Part shown: positions 30,338 to 42,879 of the stretch, one piece after another
Layout: each line of letters begins with the position of its first letter
How positions within the stretch are numbered: position 1 is the stretch's first letter
The notes under the pieces: model-generated
Databases searched by the model: none
What the model was told of the DNA's origin: nothing
The model's input: only the letters and a program-made list of their open reading frames with translations
Translations under genes and position numbers: made by a program
NCBI GenBank assembly: GCA_037039925.1
Contig: JAXRKP010000969.1
Span: 5,001-69,000, forward strand
Direction: 5' to 3'
Source: Doris montereyensis
Lineage: Eukaryota; Mollusca; Gastropoda; Nudibranchia; Dorididae
DNA length: 64,000 nucleotides

Positions 30338-31239
30338 CTCTTTGAGCCCGTGGGTCTATCCCATGTTTTGACGCAGGGATCTAGAATGCTATGATCTGGG
30401 AATGGGGGTACCTTTTTCTTTTAGCTATATTTTCCCTAATATGAGCCATAAATATAAAGTGTAGCATATCAAATCAATCACACTTGAATTGACTTACTGA
30501 AAAACAAGGATTACTTGACATATTTTGAAAAAAATAATAGGCTGAGAACCAGGTAATTGTTATGCAATACGAAAACCAATGATTTATTGAATTATTCTAA
30601 TTTTACATACATAGCCATAAAAAATAGTAAATCCTCCTCCAGAAGCTTGTAATAGGGCTATTTCAGTTCATCACATATTAGTCTTCAATGAGGTAAAGTT
30701 CCAATTTCAAGGGGTAATCCATTGTCGAATTATAATAAAGTATTGAAGCCCCATAACGTCCGAAAAAAACCACTACTGTCGTGACTAGAATCTCTAGATC
30801 TAAGTTGCGTTTTCGACACATTCTCCTACATTCGAGTAATCAAAATCCGATTCACTGGAAGGAATGACTTCTTCATCACTGTCCTTATCACTAATATCAC
30901 TGGAAGGAAATGTTTGAAAAAAGATTGATAACTTCTTGGCGAGTATAACGTCTAGAGCGTGAGGCAGCCATGGCTTCATCAGGCAAAAAAGACTTTCAAC
31001 AATCGAAACGAGCGCTACTTTTTGTTTACATCTCAATTTCTCCCAATATACAGACCCCTCTAGGACCTAATGCTTTGATATAAAAGGAAATCATCGTAGA
31101 AGATCATCTTGAAGTCTTTTCACATTTGTATTCGTTCAATATTATTGCATACGCTATAATAATAGCATAGGTCTATCGCCCGCTCGTCCATTTTGTCAAG
31201 TTCATCGGCCGTACTGTGCGGCCGCTCGGGCTCAATGAG
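30338..31239 (-). mobile_element. piggyBac-like element, 902 bp
   Basis: It is bounded by TTAA at 30,334-30,337 and 31,240-31,243. The two ends read TTAACTCTTTGAGCCCG and (rc) TTAACTCATTGAGCCCG, one mismatch in 17. TTAA duplication is diagnostic of piggyBac. A minus-strand frame at 31,036-30,800 contains SDISDKDSDEEVIPSSESD, like the acidic N-terminus of piggyBac transposases. The catalytic domain is missing, so this is a non-autonomous derivative. Confidence 0.85.
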
Positions 31240-31243
31240 TTAA

Positions 31244-32540
31244 GGTAGGTGAGGTCAACGACCTTTTATTCAGTTTTCTTTAATTCCATGTGAAAGAAAA
31301 TTTGGCAAGGTCTAAATTTTTAAAATCTTTTGCAGTGATCACATGAGGCAGGTTAAAGATTTTCGTTATTTAGGCTATGTAGGCCTAACAATTGTGGTCT
31401 ACAAATGAACACACAGTAACAGTTGAAAAATACGTAGAAACGCCATTTTATGATCTGAAGTGAAAGAAAACGTATTCCTACTAGCGGTCTGCGTGACCTT
31501 ACGGTCGGACAAAAATTATTTTTTTCGATCTGGGATCTAATAACGGCATAATATCACATCAAGCTATTTTCCCGTAGTTCGTCTTGTGTAAGACCATTGA
31601 GAAATCATGAAATTTTTGTTTTTAAATTGTCCGGTCGGCTTTGCGGATTATTTTGTCTTTGGATGTCCCTTACGGCCACCCGCTGACGGCCGCACAGCAA
31701 TGTAGACGATAACCGGCCATCAGAAAGGAGACTGTGATCAGGTTAGATTCGGAGACCGTTCAGGTTAGATTCGGTTGCATTAGCAAAACCTGCTTTGGCT
31801 TATATCGTGAGTGAAACTTATGAAAGAAGTCCGGCAATCAATAGGCTTTCATGATTCATTACATTCTAATAAATAAAGACGAGATAATTGGCAATACGGG
31901 AGGTTTAGAACTCCATTACAACGATAGTGACTACATCTCCACTATGCACAGTCTTCTTCGCATAACAATACAATATTACTAAAAACACATTTAAACGAGA
32001 GAGAGAAAATAATACTAATTATAGCACAGGTCCAAGTAGAGTTCAAGATTTGTCAGCCATCACTCCCATCCCGACCATATTCCGCGAAGCAATTATCGAT
32101 CAATAAAGACACAGGTTTGTGCTAGTCTAGTGGGGCGCTCTATGTGATCGTAGATAGTCGGAGAGGGGGTGATGATGGGAGTAGGGATGTGGGGACACGT
32201 ACAGGGGAAAAAAGAACCATTGTCGTCAAAAGCGCTTTCTTTTCGTTGAGGGGTTTGTTCCTCATGCCGTTCTCCCCCCCCCCCCCCCCCTGTTTCTCTC
32301 TCTCTCTCTCCACCTCTCTTTTTCTTTCTTTCCCTCCCTCTCTCTCTATTGGCAAATATCGGCATATTATATAATCTAGAATCTAGATACTAGTTTGATC
32401 TGGATAGATGGACTAGCTAGCGTTCTATCTAGATTAGATCTAGATCTTTCTCAGATGAATGAAATGATATTGGAATTAGAAAGTGAAATCAAATGTAATT
32501 TTTATAGTCTATTCTAATCTAAGAGATCATGACATCATCA
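31244..32540. other. No gene recognised
   Basis: A weak inverted pair, GCGGTCTGCGTGACCTTACGG (31,485) and CTTACGGCCACCCGCTG (31,669), hints at another short TIR element. A C-run is at 32,274-32,290. CTAGAT-type hexamers cluster at 32,378-32,446. Confidence 0.4.
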
Positions 32541-32555
32541 TCATGTGGGCTCTCT

Positions 32556-32728
<173 letters not shown>

Positions 32729-32744
32729 AGAGAGAGAGAGGAAT

Positions 32745-33710
32745 TCTATACTGGGGTATCTTATTTGTAATTATTTCTATTTCGGTAGTGAGTACAATTC
32801 AATGAGAAGTAAATATCAAGCACATGATGGGTATATTGGCACCCTGCCTTGTAATCCATACTCCCGCATGCGCATGGAGCTACCTATTTCATGACACACC
32901 GAATGTTCGCAATTCACTTTGTCTTGAATAATTCTTATGTCAGCACCTGAGGTTACCTCGGCCTAATGAATGGCTGGTTGGTGTATTTTTTGCTGTGTTA
33001 AAGATTAAAAATTCATGTAATTTTATTTATATTTTATAACTTATGTTTTTGTGTGAAACTTATCTAGACCTAGAATAATAGCCTATATTTTATATTATAT
33101 TCTGATAAATTGTTATTAATAAGCCAAATAACACTGTTGAGTTAGAGAGAGCTGTCCTGAAGCCGTGATAAATAAAGAACAAAATTATACGTTTGGCAGC
33201 TCACTGTGGTCAATTTGCATTTATGCCCCTACAATGCTTCTTTTACTATCGTGTCAAAATTACAACACATTGTCTCTTTGTAGCATCATAACACACACCC
33301 CAAACCCCACGCTATTTACAGAAGATACCATTTTAGTGTGTAAAGGAGTGGTCAAGACAATTCCTTCATAGAACAATAGAATCCTTTCGTTCTTTGTAAC
33401 AGAAGGGTCTATTCTTTGCACCTTGAAACCTTATACCTCCAATCTACTTGGCTCTACCAAGATTCATTATCCGCGAAGCAAGCATCAGTTTTCTCTAATA
33501 TGATTGGCGGACCAAATCAGAAAGCTAGTTTTAAGCTTCATTTGAGTCATTGAGTGGAAATACAATGAAAATAGACACATTTTAAGGGCATCCCGGTCCA
33601 CACGGAAATATCCGGCCTTTGCACAACACAGTTTGCAGAAGGAAGACAGATATAGCCGGCCTTCACTGGTCACCGCGCCACATCTGTTAGGGAGAGGGCG
33701 TGTCCTGATA
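32745..33710. other. No gene recognised
   Basis: A minus-strand frame at 33,739-33,485 has no identifiable motif and runs into the left end of element H. It is treated as non-coding. Confidence 0.45.
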
Positions 33711-33716
33711 GAGTAA

Positions 33717-34465
33717 TAGTAGTCTCTGCCGAAATGCATGGTTCGTTGTTAATGCACAAATTTTACAACACTAATTACCCTCAAAATGCAACAATGGTTG
33801 GCTTGACTTCACTCAAATGCAACATGTTTTTGCAAGTGTACGTCTTCAATTGGTTGCATTTAAAGAGACAATTCATGTGAAAATTAAACTCGATAAACAT
33901 CTTTTGCCTCGTCCAAGTAGTAAAATCTGCCACGCACGTGAGTGTATGTATGTAACTGTGTGTGACATCTAGATCTGTATTAACTATGTGCACACGTTCG
34001 CACGGCAAGGCTCTTGTCACCCTACCTGTTCCCTCCCCAACTTGGCCGTCGACGATGGTCTGCCAGACAGACACTCTGATCGGCTCTCTCTTTGATCACG
34101 GTGAGATCTGAGAAAAGTTTTGTGCCACTTTTATGACATGCGTGTCAACAAATAAAGTATTACTCCATGTTGCCGAATCATGAATGTCTCCATCATCCCA
34201 TCCTCCTGTAGTCTTGAGTGAGAGAAGAATGAGCAATCTATGAAAAGAGGATTAGACCTATAATTGGCAATTATCCTCAAACCAAGTAACAACAAACAAA
34301 GCCCAAATGATTACAAACAATTAACAAAACAAAAGAGTTTATGTCCAACCAAGAATGGCAATGTACATGTAGTGGGTTGTAGCCTGTGACTCTGTCAAAC
34401 TGCACCTTCGCCAGAATGCACAATTTTTGTCACCCGTGGAACGTGCATTTTGGCGGAGACAACTG
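33717..34465. mobile_element. TIR element family H, copy 2
   Basis: The left end TAGTAGTCTCTGCC and right end (rc) CAGTTGTCTCCGCC form inverted repeats. TA follows at 34,466-34,467. Internal sequence is collinear with the copy at 27,878. Confidence 0.75.
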
Positions 34466-34469
34466 TATT

Positions 34470-36935
34470 ATAATTATGGTAAAAAAAAATAAAAATACAA
34501 CAAATTTTGTATATTGCATTTCTTGTTAGTTTCCTTCCTGTATATGATTTCATTTAAACAATTGTGTCACTGAGACTTTAGATTATTTATTATGGATCAT
34601 CTTTTGAAGGAAGAGGTAGTCTCAAAACTGAAGAAAAAGCAATGAAATTGAAGAACATGATGATAAACAATTGTCATTTCTACTGGAATAGAACTAATGT
34701 CATAACTCTACTATTTTTTAAACTAATTGTCTAACATCCAACTGCATGCTACTACAGTTTAAGGTCATGAGACGTCACCTACTGGACTCATTCTACAATA
34801 CAATAATATTGTACTACGTGCCTGTGACCTCGCTTTGCCCTAGTTGGTTTTCATACAGTGATGGTACATACGGCACCCATTGGCTCCACTCCATCGGCAA
34901 TACATGTATTATGAAAATGAACCTATGATCTCCAAACTGTCCGTTGTTTCAAAAGTATTAAGTAAATTGGAGTACTGTTTTTCGTGCATTGGATGCTCAA
35001 TTGACACAAGAGGAGAGGTAACCATGGGAAAGTCTAGGAGAAGGCCAGAGTCGAGAAAGAGACTGAGGAAAGTGGCCCAGCATATCAGGGAGGAATGTTT
35101 TGAAGTAGACCACCTTTTCCATCCAAAATTTCAATGTTCTTCTCAAAACTCTTATTTCGGAACATAAAAATGATTCTATCTTCTTCCTTATTTATTGCCC
35201 AATCAATGTGAAATTTGGCTTATAACCTGTTCATAGACATATAAAAAAAGTAATAAAAGATTATATTATATATATGTGGATTTTGTTGTGGATTTTTTGG
35301 TATATTTGTGACTTTATTGCCAAAATATAGCAAAAAAATTACATTGTCGATCCTATTTTTGGAGCATAAAAATACAATTAAATATATAAATTTAAAAACC
35401 CTTTCTGATTTGTATGTAACATTTTCAGGAGTACGTGTATGAAACTCCAAAAGAAAAGCATGGAAACTGATGGAAAATATAGAATTTGAAATTGTCGATG
35501 TTTTTGTTTACAATTCAAGATGGCGCCCGTTTCCATGGCAACCATAATGAATATTCGAAGAAATCCACCCGTTCTCTACTAATTCAGACACGCTAAATTT
35601 GAATATGACTTTTTAAAATACTGTGCCTAGGATTGTTTAGAAAATCATTTTCAGGACCTTGCCGGTTTACCACAGCACTTTTATGAAGCGATATGCCCAA
35701 GATTTCCTGGTTACCTGCTACAAACCTCTCGGCGTGAAGCCAGGCATTTGCAGGGAAGGAAGGACAGATCAAGAGAGGCCTGACTATTCCTCCTTCTTGT
35801 TACCTTCTTACAGTCTTACGCTCATCCTCTTTTAAAACAATAATTTCTGATAGGTTAAAAAAAAAAATAAACAGGAGAAAGGACACGTTCAGGGTCATAA
35901 GCTTACATCAAATAGACATTTGGTTGAGTCTATTTAAAAGGGGACATTATCTTTGCCACAGGCAACTGGCAGTGGTAGTAATGATGCTAACAGTTGTACT
36001 ATGCATGAAGTAGGTTTAATTATAATACAACTTTCATTTATTGGTCACACCTAGATTGTCATATGGAATGATCCTAGTAGGAAGTCCATTGCTTAGGGGT
36101 TGTAAATATGTGAGTTGATAATAAGAATGTGTGTACAAATGTACGTAATTGGTCTTGTTGTCTCCTACTAAATTGAAAAGAATGGAATCATCTTAGTTTG
36201 GCTTGGGTGAGACCAGATATTCGCCATGCCATCGAAGTAGATTGGTGATCAGATGGCCTGGTCAGAAATCACACTACCTTGTGAACTCATTATACTCCGT
36301 TGACAGCTAGCGTGTGGCCGACATTGCACTGGCTGAGCGAGACGCTTTTCTAGTGTTTATATTTAAATATACATATAGCAATTTTTAACTCATGCAACAA
36401 TGACCCAAATTTTAGACTCCTCAAAGTAGCTGATTATAATCTAAGGGCAAGCACAATCGATAAATATTAAATTATTTTCATCCTTCCAAATGAGGATATA
36501 CGTGTATATCTTGAGTTATCTTTTGGTTTTATCATTGTTAAATCCAAGAATAAAAAAAGAAGAGTGAAGGATTTTCAACTTTTGGCAAGTCCTGGTCTTG
36601 CAGAAGCAGATTTGGTCTATGCCTCATAAGATCTTATATCTAATGCTGTCGTAATTCATTTACCCCGGCAGTGGGCACATGCTAGCATCTGTACAGGGAC
36701 TAGGCGGTCCCACCCTCCATGAGTCTTCTACTGCTTTGTAGGTGGGTCTTGACTGACCAAAGACTAAGGGAGTTAACCCCAACAGAAAATCACAACCTGC
36801 TGCATTGCACTGCAGGTCTTTCTTGGTTGACTAATGGGGGCCTCAAGGTAGTAGACCCACCATTTACCCAGGGTACAGTGTGCTACCCACTTGCTTCCCC
36901 AAAACTAAAAGATTCAGAGAACTAAATGTGAGATA
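34470..36935. other. No gene confidently recognised
   Basis: A plus-strand frame at 34,880-35,167 has a basic stretch (GKSRRRPESRKRLRKVAQHI) but no recognised domain or convincing splice context. A frame at 36,719-36,925 is likewise unidentified and could be 5' sequence of the LINE A copy that follows. Confidence 0.4.
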
Positions 36936-37149
36936 GCCAGATTGAAATTAAGAAGACGACCTGGAAACGAACATAGACTGATTTTTTAACATGGAGTGCT
37001 TGTTAGGGCAGTAAATGGAAAAGAGTAGAAGTAAAAGATAGAGCTAGAGCAAGTAGGCCTTTTTATGCATGAGCTAGAGCATGAGTAGGCCTTTTTATGC
37101 ATAAAAGACACGAAAAGCTACTAGAAAGTTGGAAATTCATAAGCCCACG

Positions 37150-37797
37150 AGTAGTATAGAGTTTTGGAATCTGCATGTCCCTTCGCTCCACTTTGTTCCA
37201 CTTTGGCCCACACAGGATATTCCAAAACATAACAAACGTATTAATTTAAGCCCTTTTTATAAAATACTAAAATTAAATAAAATAAATAAATTGCCTTTCA
37301 TAAAAAATCATTTGCACCTACTTTTAAGCCATTTTTACATATATATAAAAAAAAAATATATGTCCATCATAAAAACATTATTTTTTACCCACTAAAAACA
37401 TGTTTTAAAAAATGTATTTATCTTTCATAAAAACATCACAACAATAATAATAATAACAATAACAACAATAGTAATAACAATAATGAAAACAACAATAATA
37501 ATAACAATAGTAACAACAATAATGAAAACAACAATAATAATAACAATAGCAACAACAATGATAATAACAACAATAATAATAACAATAATAATAACAATAA
37601 TAATAACAGCAATAATAATAACAATAGAATAATGTACCTGAAATATATATAAATAAATCCTCCTCGGATTTAATTTATTTTTAGTATTTTTTTTAAAGGG
37701 CTTAAATTAATGCGTTTGTTATGTTTTGGAATATCCTGCACGAGCCGAAGTGGAGCGAATGGTTTTAATGCGGGATATTCCAAAACTCTATACTACT
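37150..37797. mobile_element. 648-bp long-TIR element nested in LINE A
   Basis: The termini AGTAGTATAGAGTTTTGGAA are perfect inverted repeats. Longer subterminal homology (GCTCCACTTTG, ATATTCCAAAACATAACAAA, TTAATTTAAGCCCTTT) also recurs inverted. The element is flanked by direct CCCACG at 37,144-37,149 and 37,798-37,803. The centre is an AAT/AAC-rich simple repeat (37,438-37,630). No transposase was recognised. Confidence 0.9.
37438..37630. repeat. (AAT/AAC)n simple repeat
   Basis: The centre of the nested foldback-like element; imperfect trinucleotides. Confidence 0.95.
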
Positions 37798-39064
37798 CCC
37801 ACGGCTGTTAAAGGTAAACATGCTGATAACTTTAACTATTAATAGATTATGGACCAGACAAAGGTGTCACCAAAGAAAAAAAAATCTTCAAAACAAATTT
37901 ACAAATTGCTGCAGAGAATCTCAAACCCAAACAGGAACTTATTTGGCTTTAGGAGATTCGAAACGCTAGAATGAGGCACCGATGTAGAAACATCAGGAGT
38001 AATAGGTAAAGAAGGAGATGTACAGCAACTCCAAATGGAGAGGTGCTAATAAACTTTTGCCTAAAAAGAATAAGATGAAATTACCTTTTTTCAACATAAG
38101 AAAGATATCCGCAGATATACAAGAGTAAATGAAGACAGAAGTAAAAAGTCAAGCATACATATACTACGTAACAGTTAGCAGCTCCCATACTTTTACAGAT
38201 GCAAGAGTAAACAGAGGAGCTGGAATATTTAATAATCATCATCTAGTGATTGCCAAAATGACATTACTGACTGAGGGAAATAAACAGGAAAGGATAGAAA
38301 AGAAATGTACTTAACTCAAAATAGAAGAACTAAATAAACCAGATGTAAAATACTAAAATGGGATAAGAACTAAATAAACCAGATGTAAAATAGTATATAT
38401 GACTTATCTAGGATAAAATGATTTATCAGTGAAAGGCAGATGGATCTGATTACTAACACAATAGAATAAAAGTGGCAAATGTATTTTAGTGAAACCTGGA
38501 GTTTAGACAGTAGTGAATGCAGTAGAGTATTTGACAAGCAGCTGGAATGAAACAGCTAAGAAGAGTACCGGAGAGTAGTAATGTAAATTAAAAGAACGAA
38601 TCAAAATCAGAAACACAACAATTAGAGTAAGAGATAAAAAAAAAACCCAAGGCAGATGGCTTAAAAATCAGGATAGAAATAAATCAGCTGAGGTGGTTTG
38701 GGCATGTTAACAGAATTAATGACAATAGAATATAGCTAAATTAGTATTCAATGCTAAAATCCAAGGTAAAAGATTAAAAGGCAGACCTCAGAGAAAGTGG
38801 GAAGAAGGTAAGAAGCATTAAAGCAAAAACATTGAACTTTTGTGGAAGGAAACAGAAAATATCAGAACAGGAGCTTGGAGAAAGATTATTTCAGGCACCT
38901 AAATCCATACACCGGAAGGTAGAAATAGAAAGGGAACTGATAAAGAAAGAAAGAAGGCATTTATTTTATAATCATTTGCTAAGAAAGAGATAATAAAATT
39001 GCTGCACATCCCTGTCACTTATTCTCACACTGTAGCCACTTTGTATCCTTGTCTGGTAATGTGT

Positions 39065-39122
39065 TTGTTTCTTTTAAGTGAACCCTGTCCACCATGGGGG
39101 TGATTTCAGGGTTATGTGAAGA
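39065..39122 (+). repeat. Dispersed repeat family D, head fragment
   Basis: CCCTGTCCACCATGGGGGTGAT, then TTCAGGGTTATGTGAAG; the body is absent. Confidence 0.55.
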
Positions 39123-39277
39123 AAAACAAGCATTGCACTGACGGATGTTTTTGTAATGGTTTCATTTGATCTTTGTTCTCAGACTTGGGACCCTGGTTGT
39201 GGAGGAGCTCTTCTGACATCAAACGTACATTGATTTTAATATCTTCATTTGGAGTTTGAAAGGCCACATAAAACACC

Positions 39278-40368
39278 ATGGCCAAATTTGAATACCGACA
39301 CCAGCGGTCTGTCACACAGGTGAAAGTGTCAATCGGCGCAGGAATCAGCCATGTGAAGAGCGATATGTTAGATACCTTTGAGAATATGATGCAGGGTTTT
39401 CACCCGGCCTCATCTCTGCCGCGCCTAGAAGAACCTATGGGTACGAAATTCGTCCGCCCGCCCTTTGGCTATCCATCTTCTCAAAAACACCACCGAACTG
39501 TGAATGAAATTCTCCATATCAGTCTATGCTACCAACGGGAGGAAGACATTTCAAATTGTCCTGGATTCATTTCATATGTCGTCGGTTTATGTTTAGAAGC
39601 TGTCAATGTCAATTGTAGATTAGACAGTGGTAGCAGAAAAGTAGGTTCCAACGCATTTCCTCATATGTGGTTGATAGTTTGTGAGGTTGTCATAGATAAT
39701 TGCTACACAAAGACTTTGACCAAAGATAGCCTTGTGTTGCTTGAAAAAAAGCACCTAAAAGCTTTGAAAGTGCTGCATATTCGTATTCAAATTCAGATCT
39801 AGCATCAGTTGAAAAAGAGACAATATCAGTTGTAAAAACAAAGAAGCTGATTGATCTATTCAAACAGGATTCGCAAAAAGGCCATGGTTTTATGTCTTAA
39901 TCGAGAAGATCTGAGTAATTACTTTTTTGCCATGGTTAGATTCATGTGGGAGAAGTATAAGGTTAATATCGCTGGTGTTGATCCGTGCATTCCGATATAT
40001 TTGCTGGCAATGTGGGAAGCTTCCTCATTTGTCAGATGTGTTCCTCAATGACGTTTTTTCTGGGAAAGCTAAATAATGAGACTTTAACAAGTGTCGGGGC
40101 TTCTGGTGGTTTTAATACTACTACTACTACTACTGCTACTACTACTACTACTACTACTACTAGCTTAGCTACTGAAGATTCATCTGCTGATGCTACATGG
40201 AAGTTTCCAGTCTGCGGTCATTGTAAAATAGCAAGCTATTGCTGTAGGACTTGCCAGAGTACAGACTGGAGAAAAAATCATAAGTTTACTTGCCGAATGC
40301 GAAGCTCTGTGTGTTTACTCCTTCAGATGGCCCAGACTGATTCCATGCTTACAAGTGTTGTGTTTTAA
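39278..40368 (+). pseudogene. MYND-type zinc-finger gene, frame broken
   Basis: A nearly continuous coding region. It starts MAKFEYRHQRSVTQVKV and runs to 39,802. It continues in another frame through SVEKETISVVKTKKLIDLFK, then MVLCLNREDLSNYFFAMVRF. It ends in a third frame with FLICQMCSSM, a Thr run, and VCGHCKIASYCCRTCQSTDW followed by RKNHKFTC. The last part fits the MYND pattern C-x2-C...YC-x3-CQ-x3-W...H-x3-C, a zinc module for protein-protein contacts. The first Cys pair is separated from the second by an (ACT)n-encoded Thr stretch. At least three frame changes are needed; one sits at an A7 run (39,744-39,750). No intron is visible, so it may be a single large exon, a retrocopy, or a real gene with assembly indels. 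The stop is TAA at about 40,366. Confidence 0.6.
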
Positions 40369-41035
40369 AAAAAAAAAATATAATGTGATTGAGATTCCTA
40401 GTGTGTCTGTAAGATAATGTGTTGTGTCTTGCCTCTTATGCTGTTTTAAGTGTTGATTTAATTATGTATGAAAAAAAAAAGGATGTTACTCCATACACCT
40501 GTATTTTATAAATTGCATGTAAGTGGAGGAAGAAACTTCCATTTTCTTATCTGGCAGCTAATTTTAAAAATAAAAAACCCCCTAAAAACATTTGTCTGAA
40601 TTTTCAAAGGCTGAGTATCAACTAGGGGTGGGCACTCTATCAATTAACAGAAGTCAGTATCGATTGATGCTGAGTACTCGATACTGGCTATATAGAGAGA
40701 TATAGGAAAAAAACAAGGGAACTGACAGTAATAGTGCCAAGAATAAAGTAAAACCATCATGCATTTTTTATTAGGCATTTTATAAGCTCTTTTTCGGTGT
40801 TTGTTTTGTTTTGTGTATGGCATTTTACCTAATAGGTTTCAGTATCGATTACAATTGGGTATTTCACACGACTATCGAATGTTTGATAATTTTTGGTCAG
40901 TATCGATTAGTGCCCATCCTAGTATCAACATGTTAAGAGAATTTTCAGTTGGAACAATGTTTTTGTGAAATGTGTTTTTATCTGTTCTTGTTATGTACAG
41001 ACTTCAAATTGCTCACATATGTCAGCAGTAATGTT

Positions 41036-41041
41036 AATAAA
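41036..41041 (+). promoter_or_regulatory. Candidate polyadenylation signal AATAAA
   Basis: A canonical hexamer followed about 13 nt later by an A-run, 670 bp downstream of the MYND stop and on the same strand. An earlier AATAAA lies near 40,569. Confidence 0.4.
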
Positions 41042-41261
41042 ACAGTTGATTAAAAAAACTTATTCTGCGCTTTTTAACACTCATCTCCTGGAATCTCCTA
41101 CATTTTAAAACGTCCTCCAAGAAAATCATAGAATTTAAACTCACCGTTAATTAAGATTGACTCAAAGTTTAGCAATAGCATTCTTTTGGCTCTTGTAACA
41201 TTCATTCCTTCCTCGACATCTAACTTCCATAAAATAAGACTTTATTTATTTTAATTAAAAA

Positions 41262-42410
41262 ATTTTTTAATGACTTAGAAAAGGCATTTGACACTGCGGA
41301 GGGACAAACTATGGCATTCCTTAAAAGAAGACAATGTAGAGCACAATTTGATAGAAGCCATTAAAAGTTTTACAATAAACTAACATGTGCAGTGATAGTA
41401 GCTGGAACTGTATCTGCTGAATTTGATGTAGATATAGGAGTAAGACAGGGTTGTAGTCTAAGTCCTCTTTTGTTTATTACATTTATGGATTCAGTCGCAA
41501 AGGCATCCTCAAAAATGAAGAAAATGAATGTAGGTGTGTGGAAGCTCAAACCAGTAAATAGTAAATGTATCAATGCTTTCATTTGCTGATGATTTAATTT
41601 TGTTTGGAAAATCAGAAAGGGACCTCCAGTCGAATATCAACATGATGAATAATGAATTAAATAAAAGAGGAATGAGAGTAAATGCAAAGAAAACCAAAGC
41701 AATGCTAGTAAATAGGGAAGTTAAAACACAGTCTTAAATTGGGCAGGGATAATTAAGAACAAGTTCAAAGCTACAATTACCTAAGTAGGAGTGATGATTA
41801 ACTTATGGGAAAACTAAGAAAAGAAATCAACCAGAGAATCCAAAAGGCAAGTGCAATATATTAATATAACCATCTGGCAAAGGCATTTGTACTGTAGGTA
41901 AGCTAGAATTGTCAACAAAAACCAAAATGGCATTATACACAACACAGTTTATTGTCTTACTCTCCTCTGGGCCAGTGAAACCTGGACCTTAGACAGTAGG
42001 GAATATGGTAATGTACAAGTGGCGAAATGAACCACTTAAGAAGAGTAGGAGGGAAAACTAAAAGACAAAATCAGAAATACAACAATAAGAGATCAAACCA
42101 AAGCAGATGGCATAAAAACTAAGATAGAAACAAATCAACTGAGACTGAGATGGTTTTTGCATGTTAACAGCATGAATGACAATAGAATATAATCTAAATC
42201 AGTATACAGTGCTAAAAGGTAAAAGAGTAAAAACCAGACCTCGGAGAAAGTGGGAAGAAGAAAGTCATTAAAGCAAAGAAATTTAACTTTCACGGAAGGA
42301 AACAGAAAATGTCAGGATGGGGCAGCCTGGAGGAAGATCATTTTGGGCGTCTAAACCCATACATCAGAAAGTAGAATGGAAACTGATAAAGAAAAAAAGA
42401 AAGACTCTTT
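41262..42410 (+). mobile_element. LINE family A, copy 3 (RT half, 5'-truncated)
   Basis: The best RT core in the window: NDLEKAFD at 41,268, DIGVRQGCSLSPLLF at 41,428-41,475, and FADDLILFGKSERDLQ from about 41,581 in the next frame, with the catalytic DD intact. The C-terminal QLRLRWFLHVNSMNDNRI region is near 42,137-42,190. The 3' end is CATCAGAAAGTAGAATGG...AAGAAAG at about 42,363-42,407. Several frameshifts and stops make it inactive. Confidence 0.85.
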
Positions 42411-42544
42411 AAACTACGTTGGTATTTTTTTCAGTCTCCAAGTAGTGTTATGTTATCAAAAATAGCATCAGTTTACTCTGCTTTTGAGTTATGACTTTGA
42501 GCATTATTACAATAATTACATTACAAGCATGTAACACCCCGAGT

Positions 42545-42866
42545 TATACCAAGTATGAATATTACATCGGATCAGTAGTCAATATTCAATACTAAGGTTA
42601 GGCAGGTAGGCGTGAGCTGCACTATTTCAATTTTTAATTATAAATAAAAACCTGTTAACAATGGCAGCTTAGGTGAATGAAAATTCTATTCAAAGACGGA
42701 GAAACAATGAAAATTTTTATAATTAAACGCCATGGCTGGTAGGAAAATTCCTCAAATCAAAATGATCTTGACATCACTTAGAACCTGCATGATTTAAAAT
42801 ATGGTTATTCCTAGTGGTCTGGCAACAGAGCCTTTGGCTAACAAAGAACGACCAACTCAGAATTAT
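42545..42866 (-). mobile_element. TIR element family C, copy 3 (inverted)
   Basis: Reads in reverse: begins (rc) AATTCTGAGTTGGTCGTTCT at 42,864 and carries the shared GAATTTTCATTCACCTAAGC and CTGTTCAA-type blocks. It abuts an ATT run at 42,866-42,880. Confidence 0.7.
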
Positions 42867-42879
42867 ATTATTATTATAT

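Larger units (their letters stand above)
36940..38960 (+). mobile_element. LINE family A, copy 2 (internally deleted)
   Basis: Plus-strand copy collinear with the minus copy at 1-2.8 kb. The endonuclease end is near 38,195-38,280 (DARVNRGAGIFN, HHLVIAKM). Most of the reverse transcriptase is missing after about 38,420. The 3' end resumes with QLRWFGHVNRI...RPQRKWEEG near 38,690-38,815 and closes CTGATAAAGAAAGAAAG near 38,937. A 648-bp TIR element interrupts it at 37,150-37,797. Confidence 0.8.

Noticed and set aside
34746..35167. Two overlapping frames that might be exons
   Set aside because: No recognised domain, no consistent splice sites, and the two frames disagree over the shared stretch.
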